Of a stretch of DNA of 64,000 nucleotides, positions 1 to 10,594 are shown piece by piece. This DNA comes from Oscillospiraceae bacterium (lineage in GTDB: Bacteria > Bacillota > Clostridia > Oscillospirales > JAAYXM01). Under the pieces are notes generated by a model, which made no database searches, was not told where the DNA came from, and worked only from the letters and a program-made list of their open reading frames with translations. A program made the position numbers and the translations under genes. Location of the stretch: positions 1 to 64,000 of the forward strand of contig SVLF01000006.1 of assembly GCA_015068085.1 (NCBI GenBank). Direction: 5' to 3'. How positions within the stretch are numbered: the stretch's first letter is position 1; the number at the start of each line of letters is the position of its first letter.

Positions 1-458
1 AGACCGTTATGTGCAATATCGTTTTTTGCGACAAGCATAAGTCCGCTTGTGTCCTTATCAAGCCTGTGCACAATACCGGGACGAAGAACTCCGTTTATTC
101 CCGAAAGGCGCTCTCCGCAATGATACATAAGCGCATTGACAAGCGTTCCGTCAGGATTCCCCGCGGCGGGGTGAACCACCATTCCGCGAGCCTTGTTGAT
201 AACCAGCAGATCATCGTCCTCATAAACAATGTCCAGCGGTATGTTTTGCGGAACAACATCAATTTCGCGTGGCTCGGGAATCGTTACTTCTATCTCATCC
301 CCCGCGCGCAGCTTGTAATTCTTTTTGAGCGCCGAAACGCCGCCGCTCTCAATGAGAGCCGCTGCGGCGTTTCTTGTTATATCCAATTTTTGCGAGAGGA
401 ACACGTCAAGACGCGTTCCTTCATCACATATTTCTGCCGTGAGGATAACCTTATTCAT
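1..458 (-). CDS. RluD-family 23S rRNA pseudouridine synthase (partial, 3' end outside window)
   Basis: Minus-strand translation [25 protein letters not shown]...[38 protein letters not shown]...[23 protein letters not shown]; S4-like N-terminus and HRLDKDTSG catalytic motif. Not in ORF track because truncated. Confidence 0.9.
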   Translation of the reverse strand, partial: [152 protein letters not shown]

Positions 459-918
459 CTTTCTTCTCTGCCTTATCATAAAAGAATATTGCGTAGATAA
501 AGAACAGAACTGCACCGACGGTTACGCATATATCAGCGACGTTGAAAACCGGAAAATTGATAAGCTCAAAATCAAACATATCGACAACCGCACCGCGAAA
601 AATGCGGTCAATGAGGTTTCCGAGCGCACCGGATAAAATCAGCGTAATTCCCCAGCTTCCGAGCCTTGAGCTTATTTTCTTTGTCAAAAGAATATAAACC
701 ATAAAAACACACGCAACAATCGGAATAACCGTGAGCAGAATGGTTTTCCCCTGAAGTATGGAAAACGCGGCGCCGGTGTTTTCAACATAACGCAGATTGA
801 ACACACCTTCGATAATCGGTATTTCTCCGAACGGACGAAGTGACTTTACCGCCCACAGCTTTGTAATTTGGTCAAGTGCTGTAAGAAGCACAACGGTTAA
901 AAACTGAACAATCACCAA
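451..918 (-). CDS. lspA: Lipoprotein signal peptidase (signal peptidase II)
   Basis: 155 aa, LDQITKLWA, NTGAAFS, GALGNLIDR and VVDMFDF motifs, four TM segments. Confidence 0.95.
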   Translation of the reverse strand: MVIVQFLTVVLLTALDQITKLWAVKSLRPFGEIPIIEGVFNLRYVENTGAAFSILQGKTILLTVIPIVACVFMVYILLTKKISSRLGSWGITLILSGALGNLIDRIFRGAVVDMFDFELINFPVFNVADICVTVGAVLFFIYAIFFYDKAEKKDE

Positions 919-927
919 CTTACCGTC

Positions 928-3699
928 TTACCCCTTAACAACAGCAGTACAACGCGGGCAAAGCTCGGGATGCTCAGGATCTGTTCCTGCTTCTTCCGAG
1001 AAAGTCCAGCAACGCGGGCACTTTGTGCCGGATGCCTTTTCAATCTTGACCGAAATGCTCTCGATTTCGCTGCCAAGTGCTTCCTCCTTGGTAACATTTA
1101 CAGACGATACGATAAAGAGCTTGTCAAGACCGTCAATTGCATTGATGAAGTCATAAGCCTCACCGTTTGCGGAAATCGTAACCTTAGCCTCAAGAGACTT
1201 TCCGATTTCCTTTGCAGCACGTGCCTCTTCAAGCGAACGGTTTACACGGTCACGAAGAGCCGCGACGCGCTCCCACTTCTGTTCAAGAGCTGTATCAAGA
1301 ACAGCCTCGTCCACCTTCGGGATGTCGTTGAGCATAACGTTTTCAAGACGGACACCGTTATGATGCGGCATTGCCTTCCAGATTTCATCGCTTGTAAATG
1401 CAAGAATCGGAGAGAGGATGCGTACAAGAGTATCAAGGATGCGATAGATAACAGTCTGTGCGCCGCGGCGTGATGCGCCGTCAACGCTGTCGCAGTAAAG
1501 TCTGTCCTTGATAACATCGAGGTAGAAGTTTGACATATCAACAACACAGAAGTTGTGTACGGCATGGACAACCGTGTAGAACTCATACTTGTCATATGCC
1601 TCAATGCAGCGAGCAAGGAGCGTGTTAAGACGGGAAAGAGCCCATTTATCCATTTCACAAAGCTCGGCCGTCGGAACACAGTTGTTCGGATCAAATCCGG
1701 CAAGGTTGCCGAGGATATATCTTGATGTGTTTCTTATCTTGAGGTAAGTGTCCGAAAGCTGCTTGAATATCGCATCGGAGCAGCGCATATCCTGACGGTA
1801 ATCGGCAGAAGCTGCCCAAAGACGAAGGATATCCGCACCGTACTTTTCGATGATTTCTTCCGGTGCAACGCCGTTTCCGAGAGACTTGTGCATTGCCTTA
1901 CCCTCACCGTCAACCGTCCATCCGTGAGTGAGCACCTGACGGTACGGCGCCTCTCCGCGAAGCGCAACCGCTGTGAGAAGCGATGACTGGAACCATCCGC
2001 GGTACTGGTCTGCACCTTCAAGGTAAAGGTCTGCCGGCCAGCACTTCGGAGAATCAAGCTCCATGGAAGCTATATGGGTAGAGCCGGAGTCAAACCAACC
2101 GTCGAGAGTGTCAGTTTCCTTTGTAAAATGAGTTCCGCCGCAATGCGGGCAGACATAGCCTTCCGGCATAAGCTCGGAAACGTCCATTTCAAACCATGCG
2201 TTTGAACCCTTTTCACCGAATATCTTTGAAATCTTTTCAATCGTTGCATCATCGCAAATCGGCTTCTCGCACTTTTCGCAATAGAAAACAGGAATTGGGA
2301 GACCCCAGTGACGCTGACGGGAAATACACCAGTCTGCACGCTCGCGAACCATTGATACAATGCGGTCATAGCCCCACTCAGGGAACCACTGTACCTTACC
2401 GCAGGCAGCAACCGCTTCATCCTTGAATGCATCAACAGAACAGAACCACTGATCAGTTGCGCGGAAGATAATCGGTCCCTTACATCTCCAGCAGTGCGGA
2501 TAGCTGTGGACGATATCCTCGGATGCAAAAAGCGCACCGGATTCTTTCATATCAGCAAGGATTACGGGGTTGGACTCTTCAGTCTTCATACCCGCATATT
2601 TTCCTGCATAGTCTGTGTGGCGGCCGGTGTCGTCAACCGGAACAACCATTTCCATTCCGTAGCGGCGGCAGGTCTGATAGTCGTCAGCACCGAAGCCCGG
2701 AGCTGTGTGAACGCAGCCTGTACCGGATTCCATTGTTACGTAATCTGCAAGAAGCAGACGTGATGTTTTGGGAAGGAACGGATGGTCTGCAAGCATATTT
2801 TCAAAGAAAGCACCCGGATGGTGGTCGATTACTTCAAAGCTGTCAAAGCCGCCGACCTTCATAACCTTGTTTGCAAGAGCCTCTGCCATAATGTAATTCT
2901 CGCCGTTCGGAGCTTTTACAATTACATACTCCTCAGACGGATTGAGGGCGATCGCAAGGTTACCCGGAAGCGTCCATATTGTTGTTGTCCAGATAACGAA
3001 ATATGTGTTTGAAAGGTCAATGCCCGAAAGCTTGCCAAGGTCATCGTTTACCTTGAACTTTACATATACTGTTGTGCACGGATCATCCTTGTACTCGATT
3101 TCAGCCTCAGCGAGAGCCGTTTCGCAGACCGGGCACCAGTAAACAGGCTTAAGTCCTTTATAGATATAGCCCTTCTTATACATTTCACCGAAGATTTTAA
3201 CCTCTTCAGCCTCAAATTTCGGATCCATTGTGAGATACGGATTTGACCAGTCACCAAGTGCTCCGAGGCGCTTGAACTGATTTCTCTGTACGTCAACAAA
3301 GTTTTCCGCAAACTTCTCACAAGCAGTGCGGAATTCCGGAATGGACATATGCTTGCGGTCAAGCTTGTTCTGCTTTATAATTGCAGACTCGATCGGCATA
3401 CCGTGGTTATCCCAGCCCGGAGTGTACGGTGCCGAGAACCCGGAAACGTTCTTGTAACGAACGATAAAGTCCTTTAAGCATTTGTTCATTGCAGTACCCA
3501 TATGGATGCTGCCGTTGGAGAACGGAGGGCCATCGTGAAGAATAAACGGCTCTCTTCCTTCGTTCTTTTTCATTATCATCTGATAGAGATTTTCGTTTTC
3601 CCAAGCTGCGAGCATATCCGGCTCACGCTTAGGAAGGCCTGCACGCATCGGGAACTCCGTTTTCGGCAGGTTAATTGTGCTGTTGTAATCCTGAGACAT
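928..3699 (-). CDS. ileS: Isoleucyl-tRNA synthetase
   Basis: 923 aa; HDGPPFSNGSIHMG (HIGH) and KAMHKSLGN (KMSKS-like) motifs, C-terminal Zn-binding CPRCWTF...CPRC. Confidence 0.97.
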   Translation of the reverse strand: MSQDYNSTINLPKTEFPMRAGLPKREPDMLAAWENENLYQMIMKKNEGREPFILHDGPPFSNGSIHMGTAMNKCLKDFIVRYKNVSGFSAPYTPGWDNHGMPIESAIIKQNKLDRKHMSIPEFRTACEKFAENFVDVQRNQFKRLGALGDWSNPYLTMDPKFEAEEVKIFGEMYKKGYIYKGLKPVYWCPVCETALAEAEIEYKDDPCTTVYVKFKVNDDLGKLSGIDLSNTYFVIWTTTIWTLPGNLAIALNPSEEYVIVKAPNGENYIMAEALANKVMKVGGFDSFEVIDHHPGAFFENMLADHPFLPKTSRLLLADYVTMESGTGCVHTAPGFGADDYQTCRRYGMEMVVPVDDTGRHTDYAGKYAGMKTEESNPVILADMKESGALFASEDIVHSYPHCWRCKGPIIFRATDQWFCSVDAFKDEAVAACGKVQWFPEWGYDRIVSMVRERADWCISRQRHWGLPIPVFYCEKCEKPICDDATIEKISKIFGEKGSNAWFEMDVSELMPEGYVCPHCGGTHFTKETDTLDGWFDSGSTHIASMELDSPKCWPADLYLEGADQYRGWFQSSLLTAVALRGEAPYRQVLTHGWTVDGEGKAMHKSLGNGVAPEEIIEKYGADILRLWAASADYRQDMRCSDAIFKQLSDTYLKIRNTSRYILGNLAGFDPNNCVPTAELCEMDKWALSRLNTLLARCIEAYDKYEFYTVVHAVHNFCVVDMSNFYLDVIKDRLYCDSVDGASRRGAQTVIYRILDTLVRILSPILAFTSDEIWKAMPHHNGVRLENVMLNDIPKVDEAVLDTALEQKWERVAALRDRVNRSLEEARAAKEIGKSLEAKVTISANGEAYDFINAIDGLDKLFIVSSVNVTKEEALGSEIESISVKIEKASGTKCPRCWTFSEEAGTDPEHPELCPRCTAVVKG

Positions 3700-3741
3700 T
3701 CATATAACTCCCTTTTACAGTATCGTTTTTATATTTTAATG

Positions 3742-4542
3742 TTAGTCTTCGCTTTTCATATCATAGCTTGTGCCGAACTTGAGATTTTCAAACTCAACAC
3801 GGTGACGGCGATGGGGCTTCTCTGCGGCGGCTTCAAGTGCCGCCATCTCTTCCTCTGTCGGAATATCGCTCTCAAAAGATATGGTATCCGACACTTTTTT
3901 CATATCGGCATCCTCGTCTTCCTCAGGCTCCTGCAGAGGCTCGGCTTTCACCGGTTTTTCCTGAATCTGTTCTTCTTCAAGCTTTATCTTTTCATCAAGT
4001 GCCAGAGCAATTTCATCAAGCGTGTCACCAATGCGTGAAGGCGTACCTTCCGGCTCTGTTGCAGGAGGCGTTTCTGGTGCAACAGCATTCTTCAAAGAGA
4101 TAAACTTTTCATTCTCAGCCGCAAACATAGCCGTAATGTTATCAATAAACTGAGCAGTTTTGTTTCTTGCGTCAAGAAGCTTTTTCTCTTCTGCTTCAAC
4201 AAGCGAAGTAAGCTCACGGATACGGGCTTTTGCATCATCGCTTGCATTTGCGAGCATCTCACGGCTTTTCTTCTCGGCATCGGCTATCATATCGTTTGCC
4301 ATATTCTGTGCCGTTATAAGAGCCTTGCGCATTGCCTCATCAACACTTCTGTAATCCTCTACGGTATCAGCAAGAAGCTTTAACTTCTTCTTGAGAACCG
4401 TGTTTTCCTTAAAAAGCGTTGTGTAATCTTCGGATATCGCAGAAAAAGCCTTATCAACATCTTCCGTGTCATATCCCCCGAAAACAGCTTTGTCAAATTT
4501 GATTTCTTTTAGTTCATTAGGAGTAAACATTATCCCCATCAC
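3742..4542 (-). CDS. DivIVA domain-containing protein
   Basis: MFTPNELKEIKFDKAVFGGYDTEDVDKAFSAISEDY: DivIVA N-terminus followed by coiled coil; start may be M5. Confidence 0.9.
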   Translation of the reverse strand: MMGIMFTPNELKEIKFDKAVFGGYDTEDVDKAFSAISEDYTTLFKENTVLKKKLKLLADTVEDYRSVDEAMRKALITAQNMANDMIADAEKKSREMLANASDDAKARIRELTSLVEAEEKKLLDARNKTAQFIDNITAMFAAENEKFISLKNAVAPETPPATEPEGTPSRIGDTLDEIALALDEKIKLEEEQIQEKPVKAEPLQEPEEDEDADMKKVSDTISFESDIPTEEEMAALEAAAEKPHRRHRVEFENLKFGTSYDMKSED

Positions 4543-4572
4543 CTCTGTTTTTTCTGTTTTTCTATTTAATTA

Positions 4573-4839
4573 TCACAGTATTATGCTGCGAATTACATCT
4601 ATGAGAATGTACGCAACAAGCACCGAAAAGTCAATCGGGATTCCCTGCAGGAACGGAATTTTCCATAAAACCTGACGGATTGGCGCAAGAATAGGCTCAG
4701 TAACCGCATAAAGGAACTCTCCTATTCCGCCGGTATTTGCCCCCGGAAACCACGAAAGAAGCGCACGCACAATAAACAGAAGCTCATAAACGCGAAGAAG
4801 CGCGCCCAGAAACCCCCGTATTATATATAACAGACCCAT
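4573..4839 (-). CDS. YggT family membrane protein
   Basis: 88 aa, two TM, RALLSWFPGAN...FLYAVTEPILAPIRQVL; position next to sepF. Confidence 0.9.
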   Translation of the reverse strand: MGLLYIIRGFLGALLRVYELLFIVRALLSWFPGANTGGIGEFLYAVTEPILAPIRQVLWKIPFLQGIPIDFSVLVAYILIDVIRSIIL

Positions 4840-4865
4840 AACCGTATTCCTCGTGTGAAGCGTTC

Positions 4866-5294
4866 TTAAAAATAGAGACCGTTGTTTTCGAGCTCATCGA
4901 TAAGATCGCCCTTAAGGTCAACGTTATAAGGAGTGATGATATATGTGTTGTTTGCAACACGCTTAATCTGACCGTCGTTAGTATAAGCAACACCGCTTAA
5001 GAAATCTAAAATTCTGCGTGCTGCATCCTTGTTGGTAGACTCAAGGTTGAGTACAACCGTACGCTTTTCTTTAAGGTGATCGGCAATCTCCGTTGCATTT
5101 TCATAACGCTCCGGCTTTACAAGAACAACCTGAAGCTGAGTTGTTGTGTGGATGTTCACAACCCTGTCGTCACGGCGCGGAGGGGCATATGATTCGCGAA
5201 CCTTTGCCCTGTCGTCACTCGGCATGAATTCTTCAAACTCATCCTCGTCTTCTTCAACCTTTGCCCATTCCTTAAACTTTTCCATGAAACCCAT
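4866..5294 (-). CDS. sepF: Cell division protein SepF
   Basis: 142 aa; central VVLVKPERYENATEIADHLKEKRTVVLNLESTNKDAARRILDFLSGVAYTNDGQIKRV typical of SepF. Confidence 0.93.
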   Translation of the reverse strand: MGFMEKFKEWAKVEEDEDEFEEFMPSDDRAKVRESYAPPRRDDRVVNIHTTTQLQVVLVKPERYENATEIADHLKEKRTVVLNLESTNKDAARRILDFLSGVAYTNDGQIKRVANNTYIITPYNVDLKGDLIDELENNGLYF

Positions 5295-5383
5295 GATAAC
5301 TTGTCCTCCTGAAATTTATTTCTTATGCTTAAGCCAAGGGAAGTTGATTCCCTCATACCTTAAGCATTTCGACTTTTCCCGGC

Positions 5384-6079
5384 TTAATAATGGCGGGCAC
5401 CGAATATTCCCGTTCCGACGCGAACCATATTCGCACCGCAGAGAATTGCGTTCCGGTAATCACCGCTCATACCCATAGACAAAAACTCCATACTAATATT
5501 ATCGTATTTTTTTGCTCCAATGTCAATAAATAATTGCTTCATTTTTATAAAAAAGCTTTTTTGTTCTTCTTCATCCTTGGAAAACGGGGGTATTGTCATC
5601 AGTCCGCGCACACGCACGCCCGGCAATTTTGCTATATTCTGAACAAGCGAATGTGCATTTTCAATATCCGCACCGCTTTTGCTTTCTTCCCCGCCGATGT
5701 TTATCTCAACAAGAATATCCTGAACAATTCCGTGCTTTATGGCACATTTTGAAATTTCCGCCGCAAGCTTTTCCGAATTCACGGACTGGATAAGCGAAAC
5801 CTTACCGACGAGATATTTCACCTTGTTTGTCTGAAGCGTTCCGATGAAATGGAGAGGTGCACCTGTATATGCCCCGTCTTCGTATTTTTCAAGAAGCTCC
5901 TGCACACGGTTTTCGCCGCAGGCATCAATCCCTGCCGCCACCGCCTCACGGACGCGGTCAGATTCGTTCATCTTCGTTGCTGCAACGAGCGTTATGTCGG
6001 CACCGGTTCTGCCTGTAAGCCTTGCCGCTTCGTCAATCTCACGGCGTATGTTCTGTATATTTTCCGATATTGAGCTCAT
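5384..6079 (-). CDS. YggS family pyridoxal phosphate homeostasis protein
   Basis: 231 aa; ITLVAATKM, GENRVQE, HFIGTLQTNK, LMTIPP, SMGMSGDY motifs. Confidence 0.93.
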   Translation of the reverse strand: MSSISENIQNIRREIDEAARLTGRTGADITLVAATKMNESDRVREAVAAGIDACGENRVQELLEKYEDGAYTGAPLHFIGTLQTNKVKYLVGKVSLIQSVNSEKLAAEISKCAIKHGIVQDILVEINIGGEESKSGADIENAHSLVQNIAKLPGVRVRGLMTIPPFSKDEEEQKSFFIKMKQLFIDIGAKKYDNISMEFLSMGMSGDYRNAILCGANMVRVGTGIFGARHY

Positions 6080-6090
6080 ATCCTTATCCC

Positions 6091-7311
6091 CTATTTTACA
6101 ATTTTCTTATTTTCTAAATTCTTTGCCGAGACCACTATTTCATCATACAGCAAAAGCGACTTGGTATCAGCCGTATCATATGCCGAAACGTAATAGCTGT
6201 CTTTTTCGAATATTATGTCTACAGGCTTGAATTTCACCTGAGAATCAATGAGACAATAAACACCGTTGATGCCCTCTTCACTCACTCTGAGCGCCTCTCG
6301 CGGCACCTTGAGACCGGAATACGTTTTTACAACCGCACGTGCAGAAGTCTTTCGCACCTTCGTGAAGCTTCCGATATGAGTGTTGCACTCAAACACAACA
6401 AGCACACGCCCGCCCTCCGGCTCCGTCAGGCGAACAACCTCACCCGTAACCTGCGGGAGAGCTTTGTCATTGAACTTAAGCGTCATTTCCGCACCCTCAG
6501 AAAAACGCGCGGCGCTTTTTTCATCAACGGTTGCCGCAAAATACCAGATATTACTTGAAACAAGCTTGCCTACGGCATTTTTGTCCGGCGTTGCGTATTT
6601 TTCTCCGGTAGAAATAAATTCCGAAATCGGTGACGTTAATACAAGCGACGGCGTCATAACCTCTTCATATCCGTCGGCATACTGAGAAAAGTATCCGGCG
6701 GCGGATGCATAAATCCTGCTTTTGACGGCAGCCGCATTTCCAAGCTTCGCACGCTCTGCACGAAGCTGCTCAATAACCTCCAGAAGCTCCGCCTTATCGC
6801 GGTAGATATATTCACGCATAAGTGTTGAGAGCTTAAGCTCTTCAACAGCTGTATCTGTGTTTTCGGAAACAGGCTCCTGTTGCATTCTGACAAGCGAAAT
6901 CGCATATTCGGAAATTCTGTCATTTGCCGCATTTATATCATAGCTCTCTCCGCTTTGCGAATAAAGCGCCGTCATTCTTTCTATCTGCTCATCAATCTCT
7001 GCCGCCTCATGGCTTTTGCGTGCAGCATCCTCATTTGCAAAAACGACTGCCACAGCGCTTCCGTTTGCAACACGCTCTCCCTCGTACATATTCATTTCGA
7101 GCACACCGGAACCGTAGTTTTTCACCATTACACGCTCGTCGCGGACAACAACACCGTCCATCTGCACGGCATCGTCAACCTCGGTGTATACCGCGCTGAC
7201 CGTTCTTACCGGATTATACAGTGCCCGGTATGCCTGATATCCTATGTATGCACACAGCAAAACCGCAAGCACAACCGTTATTATCCGCGGAATTACGCTT
7301 TCCTTTTTCAT
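6091..7311 (-). CDS. HlyD-like membrane fusion / periplasmic adaptor-type protein
   Basis: N-terminal TM then VKNYGSGVLEMNMYEGERVANGSAVAVVF lipoyl-like segment; located between yggS-like and hfq. Confidence 0.7.
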   Translation of the reverse strand: MKKESVIPRIITVVLAVLLCAYIGYQAYRALYNPVRTVSAVYTEVDDAVQMDGVVVRDERVMVKNYGSGVLEMNMYEGERVANGSAVAVVFANEDAARKSHEAAEIDEQIERMTALYSQSGESYDINAANDRISEYAISLVRMQQEPVSENTDTAVEELKLSTLMREYIYRDKAELLEVIEQLRAERAKLGNAAAVKSRIYASAAGYFSQYADGYEEVMTPSLVLTSPISEFISTGEKYATPDKNAVGKLVSSNIWYFAATVDEKSAARFSEGAEMTLKFNDKALPQVTGEVVRLTEPEGGRVLVVFECNTHIGSFTKVRKTSARAVVKTYSGLKVPREALRVSEEGINGVYCLIDSQVKFKPVDIIFEKDSYYVSAYDTADTKSLLLYDEIVVSAKNLENKKIVK

Positions 7312-7332
7312 TACACTTGTGCCGGAGAAAAA

Positions 7333-7596
7333 TTATCCTATAATGCAATCCTCCCCCAGCTCCTCCTCTTCGCTTGGTTGGAAATATCGGAGCGCACGTG
7401 ACGGTACAACCGTCGAAATCGCATGCTTATATATAAGCTGCTGACGCCCCTCGCTTACAAGCACTACCGTAAAACAATCAAAGCCGCGCACAACGCCTTT
7501 GAGCTGGAAACCGTTTGTCAGAAATACGGTAACACTTACGCCCTCGGCTCTTGCCTTATTCAAGAATACATCCTGCAACCCTGCTGTTTTTGTCAT
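7333..7596 (-). CDS. hfq: RNA chaperone Hfq
   Basis: 87 aa; [59 protein letters not shown] Sm1/Sm2 motifs. Confidence 0.96.
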   Translation of the reverse strand: MTKTAGLQDVFLNKARAEGVSVTVFLTNGFQLKGVVRGFDCFTVVLVSEGRQQLIYKHAISTVVPSRALRYFQPSEEEELGEDCIIG

Positions 7597-7635
7597 GATA
7601 AATCACACTCTTTCTTTATACATTTTTACTGTATA

Positions 7636-8586
7636 TTATATACTGTCGAAAGAGACGAAATTTATCGAAGCCTGTAGTACATCGGAAAAATTTTTTGTTT
7701 TATCGACCGCTATCCAATTTATGCTTTTGTTGCGCCTGAACCACGTCATCTGGCGCTTTGCATATCTGCGCGAGGCCTGCTTTATGTTCTGAATTGCCTC
7801 CTCGCGAGAAGCTTTCCCCTCAAAATACGAGACAAGCTCTTTATATCCTATTGCCTGCATTGCTGTTGTATCGGAAGATATGCCCGAAGATAAAAGATTT
7901 TGTACTTCGCGCTCAAGACCGGAGGCCATCATTTCGTCCACCCTTCGGTTTATCCTGTCATACAAAAGCTCTCTGTCCTCATACATAAGACCGATATAAA
8001 CTGCATTGTACCTCGGCGGACGCGCTTTGCTTTCATCATCGTGAGCACTTATCGTCTTACCGCTCATATTATAAACCTCAAGCGCCCGGATGACGCGCTT
8101 TACGTTGTTTTCGTGTATCTGCGCTGCCCGCGCGGGGTCTACCTCTTTTAACATCGAATGTATATACGCCGCACCATGCTTTTCGTACAAATCAAAAAGC
8201 TCGCGGCGGCATTCTGTATTCTCATCATACTCGGCAAAATCCGTTCCGTTTACAAGCGAGTCAACGTACAGTCCCGTACCGCCCACTATTATCGGAAGCT
8301 TTCCGCGGGCAAGTATGACATCCGTAATCTCTCCGGCGTCCTTTACATACCGTGCGGCAGAATAGGTTTCTGCGGGGTCAACAACGGACAGCATATGATG
8401 CGGAACATTCCGCATTTCATCACGTGTCGGCTTTGCCGTGCCGATGTCCATTCCGCGATATATCTGCATTGAATCGCAGGAAACAACCTCACCGTCAAAA
8501 TGCTCAGCCAGCGATACGGAAAGTGCGGTTTTGCCTGATGCCGTGGGTCCGACGATGCAGACTACTCTTTTTTTGTTATCTGTCAT
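7636..8586 (-). CDS. miaA: tRNA dimethylallyltransferase
   Basis: 316 aa; GPTASGKTALS, DSMQIYRGMDIGTAKP, GGTGLYVDS, QAIGYKE motifs. Confidence 0.97.
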   Translation of the reverse strand: MTDNKKRVVCIVGPTASGKTALSVSLAEHFDGEVVSCDSMQIYRGMDIGTAKPTRDEMRNVPHHMLSVVDPAETYSAARYVKDAGEITDVILARGKLPIIVGGTGLYVDSLVNGTDFAEYDENTECRRELFDLYEKHGAAYIHSMLKEVDPARAAQIHENNVKRVIRALEVYNMSGKTISAHDDESKARPPRYNAVYIGLMYEDRELLYDRINRRVDEMMASGLEREVQNLLSSGISSDTTAMQAIGYKELVSYFEGKASREEAIQNIKQASRRYAKRQMTWFRRNKSINWIAVDKTKNFSDVLQASINFVSFDSI

Positions 8587-8592
8587 ATCAAA

Positions 8593-10566
8593 TCACACTA
8601 TTCGCTTGAATTTCTTTTCAAGCTCGTTTTTTGTGTACTCTATCATAACCGGTCTGCCGTGCGGGCAGTAACGGATATCATCACTTAACAGCACGCGCTT
8701 TGCAAGAGCGAAAAGCTCCTCGGGGCTGTTCTTCTGCCCGGCTTTGATTGCCGCCTTGCAGGCGACGGAATACATCGTTTCCGAAATGACCTCCGGAAGC
8801 GATGCACGAGCTCCGCTCGCAAGCGTTTCTGCAAGAGAATCAAGAACAGCTACAGCATCGTGCGCATCAATTCCGTCCGGCACTGCGGAAACCGCAACCG
8901 AGCCGTCACCGAAATCGTCTATTTCAAATCCAAGACCAAGCACCTCTTCCCGATTGTCAAGAAGCGCCGCAGCGGCACGCTTGTCAAGCGACATAATCTC
9001 AGGAATAAGCAAAAGCTGAGTTTGTGGCGCACCTACACTTGCGCGCAGCTTTTCAAAGATAATACGCTCGTGCGCGGCATGCTTATCAATAAAGATTACA
9101 GACGCTGCACTTTCTACAATAATATATGTATTCATTGCCTCTCCGATATATCGGATATCAGAAACCGCTTCACTTTGCGCTGCGCTTTCTGCATTTATAT
9201 CTTCAGATACAGGCATAGAAGCCACCGGCGCTTGCGGTACGGTCTTAACCGGCTCGTTTTCCTGCTTGTATTCCTGTACTTTTGAAGGCTCGTTCTCCGG
9301 CAAGGTTTCTTCCTTTACAGAAGAGTTTTTTATTGTATATTCAGGCATCTGCGGTGAAGAGAGCACCGTTCTTATGCCATCCGAAGAGCGGTTAAAATCA
9401 AACCGCGGCATCTTTGGAACTCCGGAATCCTTCTTTTTTTCTTCAGGAGTTTCCACCTCTTCTGTCTTTACGGGCACGGGCTGTTTTTCTTCAGGAATCT
9501 CTATTCTGGTCTGGTTTTCGGTTATGTTGTCAATCGGCGCTGCTTTTTGTATCTGCGGCGGTACGATCTCGCGCTTTTCACTCTTCTCGAGAGCCGTTTT
9601 CACCGAGAAATAGACGAGGTCAAACACATCACGCTCACGCGCAAACTTCACTTCGGTCTTTGCGGGGTGAACATTTACATCCACCTGACCGAGCGGAATT
9701 TCCATCATAAGGACACAGGTCGGAAAGCGCCCTTTCATTATGCGTTCTTTATATGCATTGTCAAGAGCGACAGACAGCATACGCGATTTTATCGGTCTTC
9801 CGTTCACGAAAAAGAACTGCATCGCGCGGTTTCCTCTCGATGACTGCGGAGAGCATGTAAAGCCCGAAACCTTCATTCCGTGGAGATCCTGCGAAACGTT
9901 ATGCATATTGTTTGCAAAATCACGCCCGAAAAGCGCATATATGCAGTTTTTCATAATACCGTCGCCCGGTGTGTGCAAAATATCCTTGCCGTCTTTTATA
10001 AACTTTACGGAAACCTCAGGATGCGAAAGCGCCGCGGATTTTACGACGGCTTCAACCGCTGCAGCTTCTGTTGCATCCTTTTTCAGAAAGCGCATACGCG
10101 CAGGAGTGTTATAAAAAAGCTCACGCACGATGATGGTTGTACCGTCAGGACAGCCGGATTCGCTCTCGCGGATTACCTGACCTGCTTCAACACGGACGGC
10201 AACTCCCATTTCCGCGTCGGCTGCTTTTGTGATAAGGTCTATCTTTGAAACGGACGAAATTGCAGCAAGCGCCTCGCCGCGGAAACCCAAGGTGGCTATT
10301 TTTTCAAGGTCATCTGCCTTTGATATCTTGCTGGTTGCATGACGAAGAAATGCAGTTTTCGCATCGTCCGGTTCCATACCCGAGCCGTCATCCGTAACGC
10401 GGATATATGTTATTCCTCCGTTCTGGATTTCAACCGTTACGGATTGTGAATGAGCATCAATTGCGTTTTCAACAAGCTCTTTTACTACCGAGGCGGGATT
10501 TTCGACGACTTCTCCCGCCGCTATCATATTAGCAATATGCTGACCTAAAACGTTTATACGTCCCAC
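8593..10566 (-). CDS. mutL: DNA mismatch repair protein MutL
   Basis: 657 aa; GHL ATPase motifs IAAGEVVENPASVVKELVENAIDA, TDDGSGM, GFRGEAL; C-terminal ACKAAIKAGQ...CPHGRPV. Confidence 0.97.
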   Translation of the reverse strand: MGRINVLGQHIANMIAAGEVVENPASVVKELVENAIDAHSQSVTVEIQNGGITYIRVTDDGSGMEPDDAKTAFLRHATSKISKADDLEKIATLGFRGEALAAISSVSKIDLITKAADAEMGVAVRVEAGQVIRESESGCPDGTTIIVRELFYNTPARMRFLKKDATEAAAVEAVVKSAALSHPEVSVKFIKDGKDILHTPGDGIMKNCIYALFGRDFANNMHNVSQDLHGMKVSGFTCSPQSSRGNRAMQFFFVNGRPIKSRMLSVALDNAYKERIMKGRFPTCVLMMEIPLGQVDVNVHPAKTEVKFARERDVFDLVYFSVKTALEKSEKREIVPPQIQKAAPIDNITENQTRIEIPEEKQPVPVKTEEVETPEEKKKDSGVPKMPRFDFNRSSDGIRTVLSSPQMPEYTIKNSSVKEETLPENEPSKVQEYKQENEPVKTVPQAPVASMPVSEDINAESAAQSEAVSDIRYIGEAMNTYIIVESAASVIFIDKHAAHERIIFEKLRASVGAPQTQLLLIPEIMSLDKRAAAALLDNREEVLGLGFEIDDFGDGSVAVSAVPDGIDAHDAVAVLDSLAETLASGARASLPEVISETMYSVACKAAIKAGQKNSPEELFALAKRVLLSDDIRYCPHGRPVMIEYTKNELEKKFKRIV

Positions 10567-10594
10567 GAAAATCCCTCCTTCATATAAAAATCAA

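Noticed and set aside
3700-3741. Possible T-box leader before ileS
   Set aside because: Only 42 nt separate ileS from divIVA, too short for a T-box.
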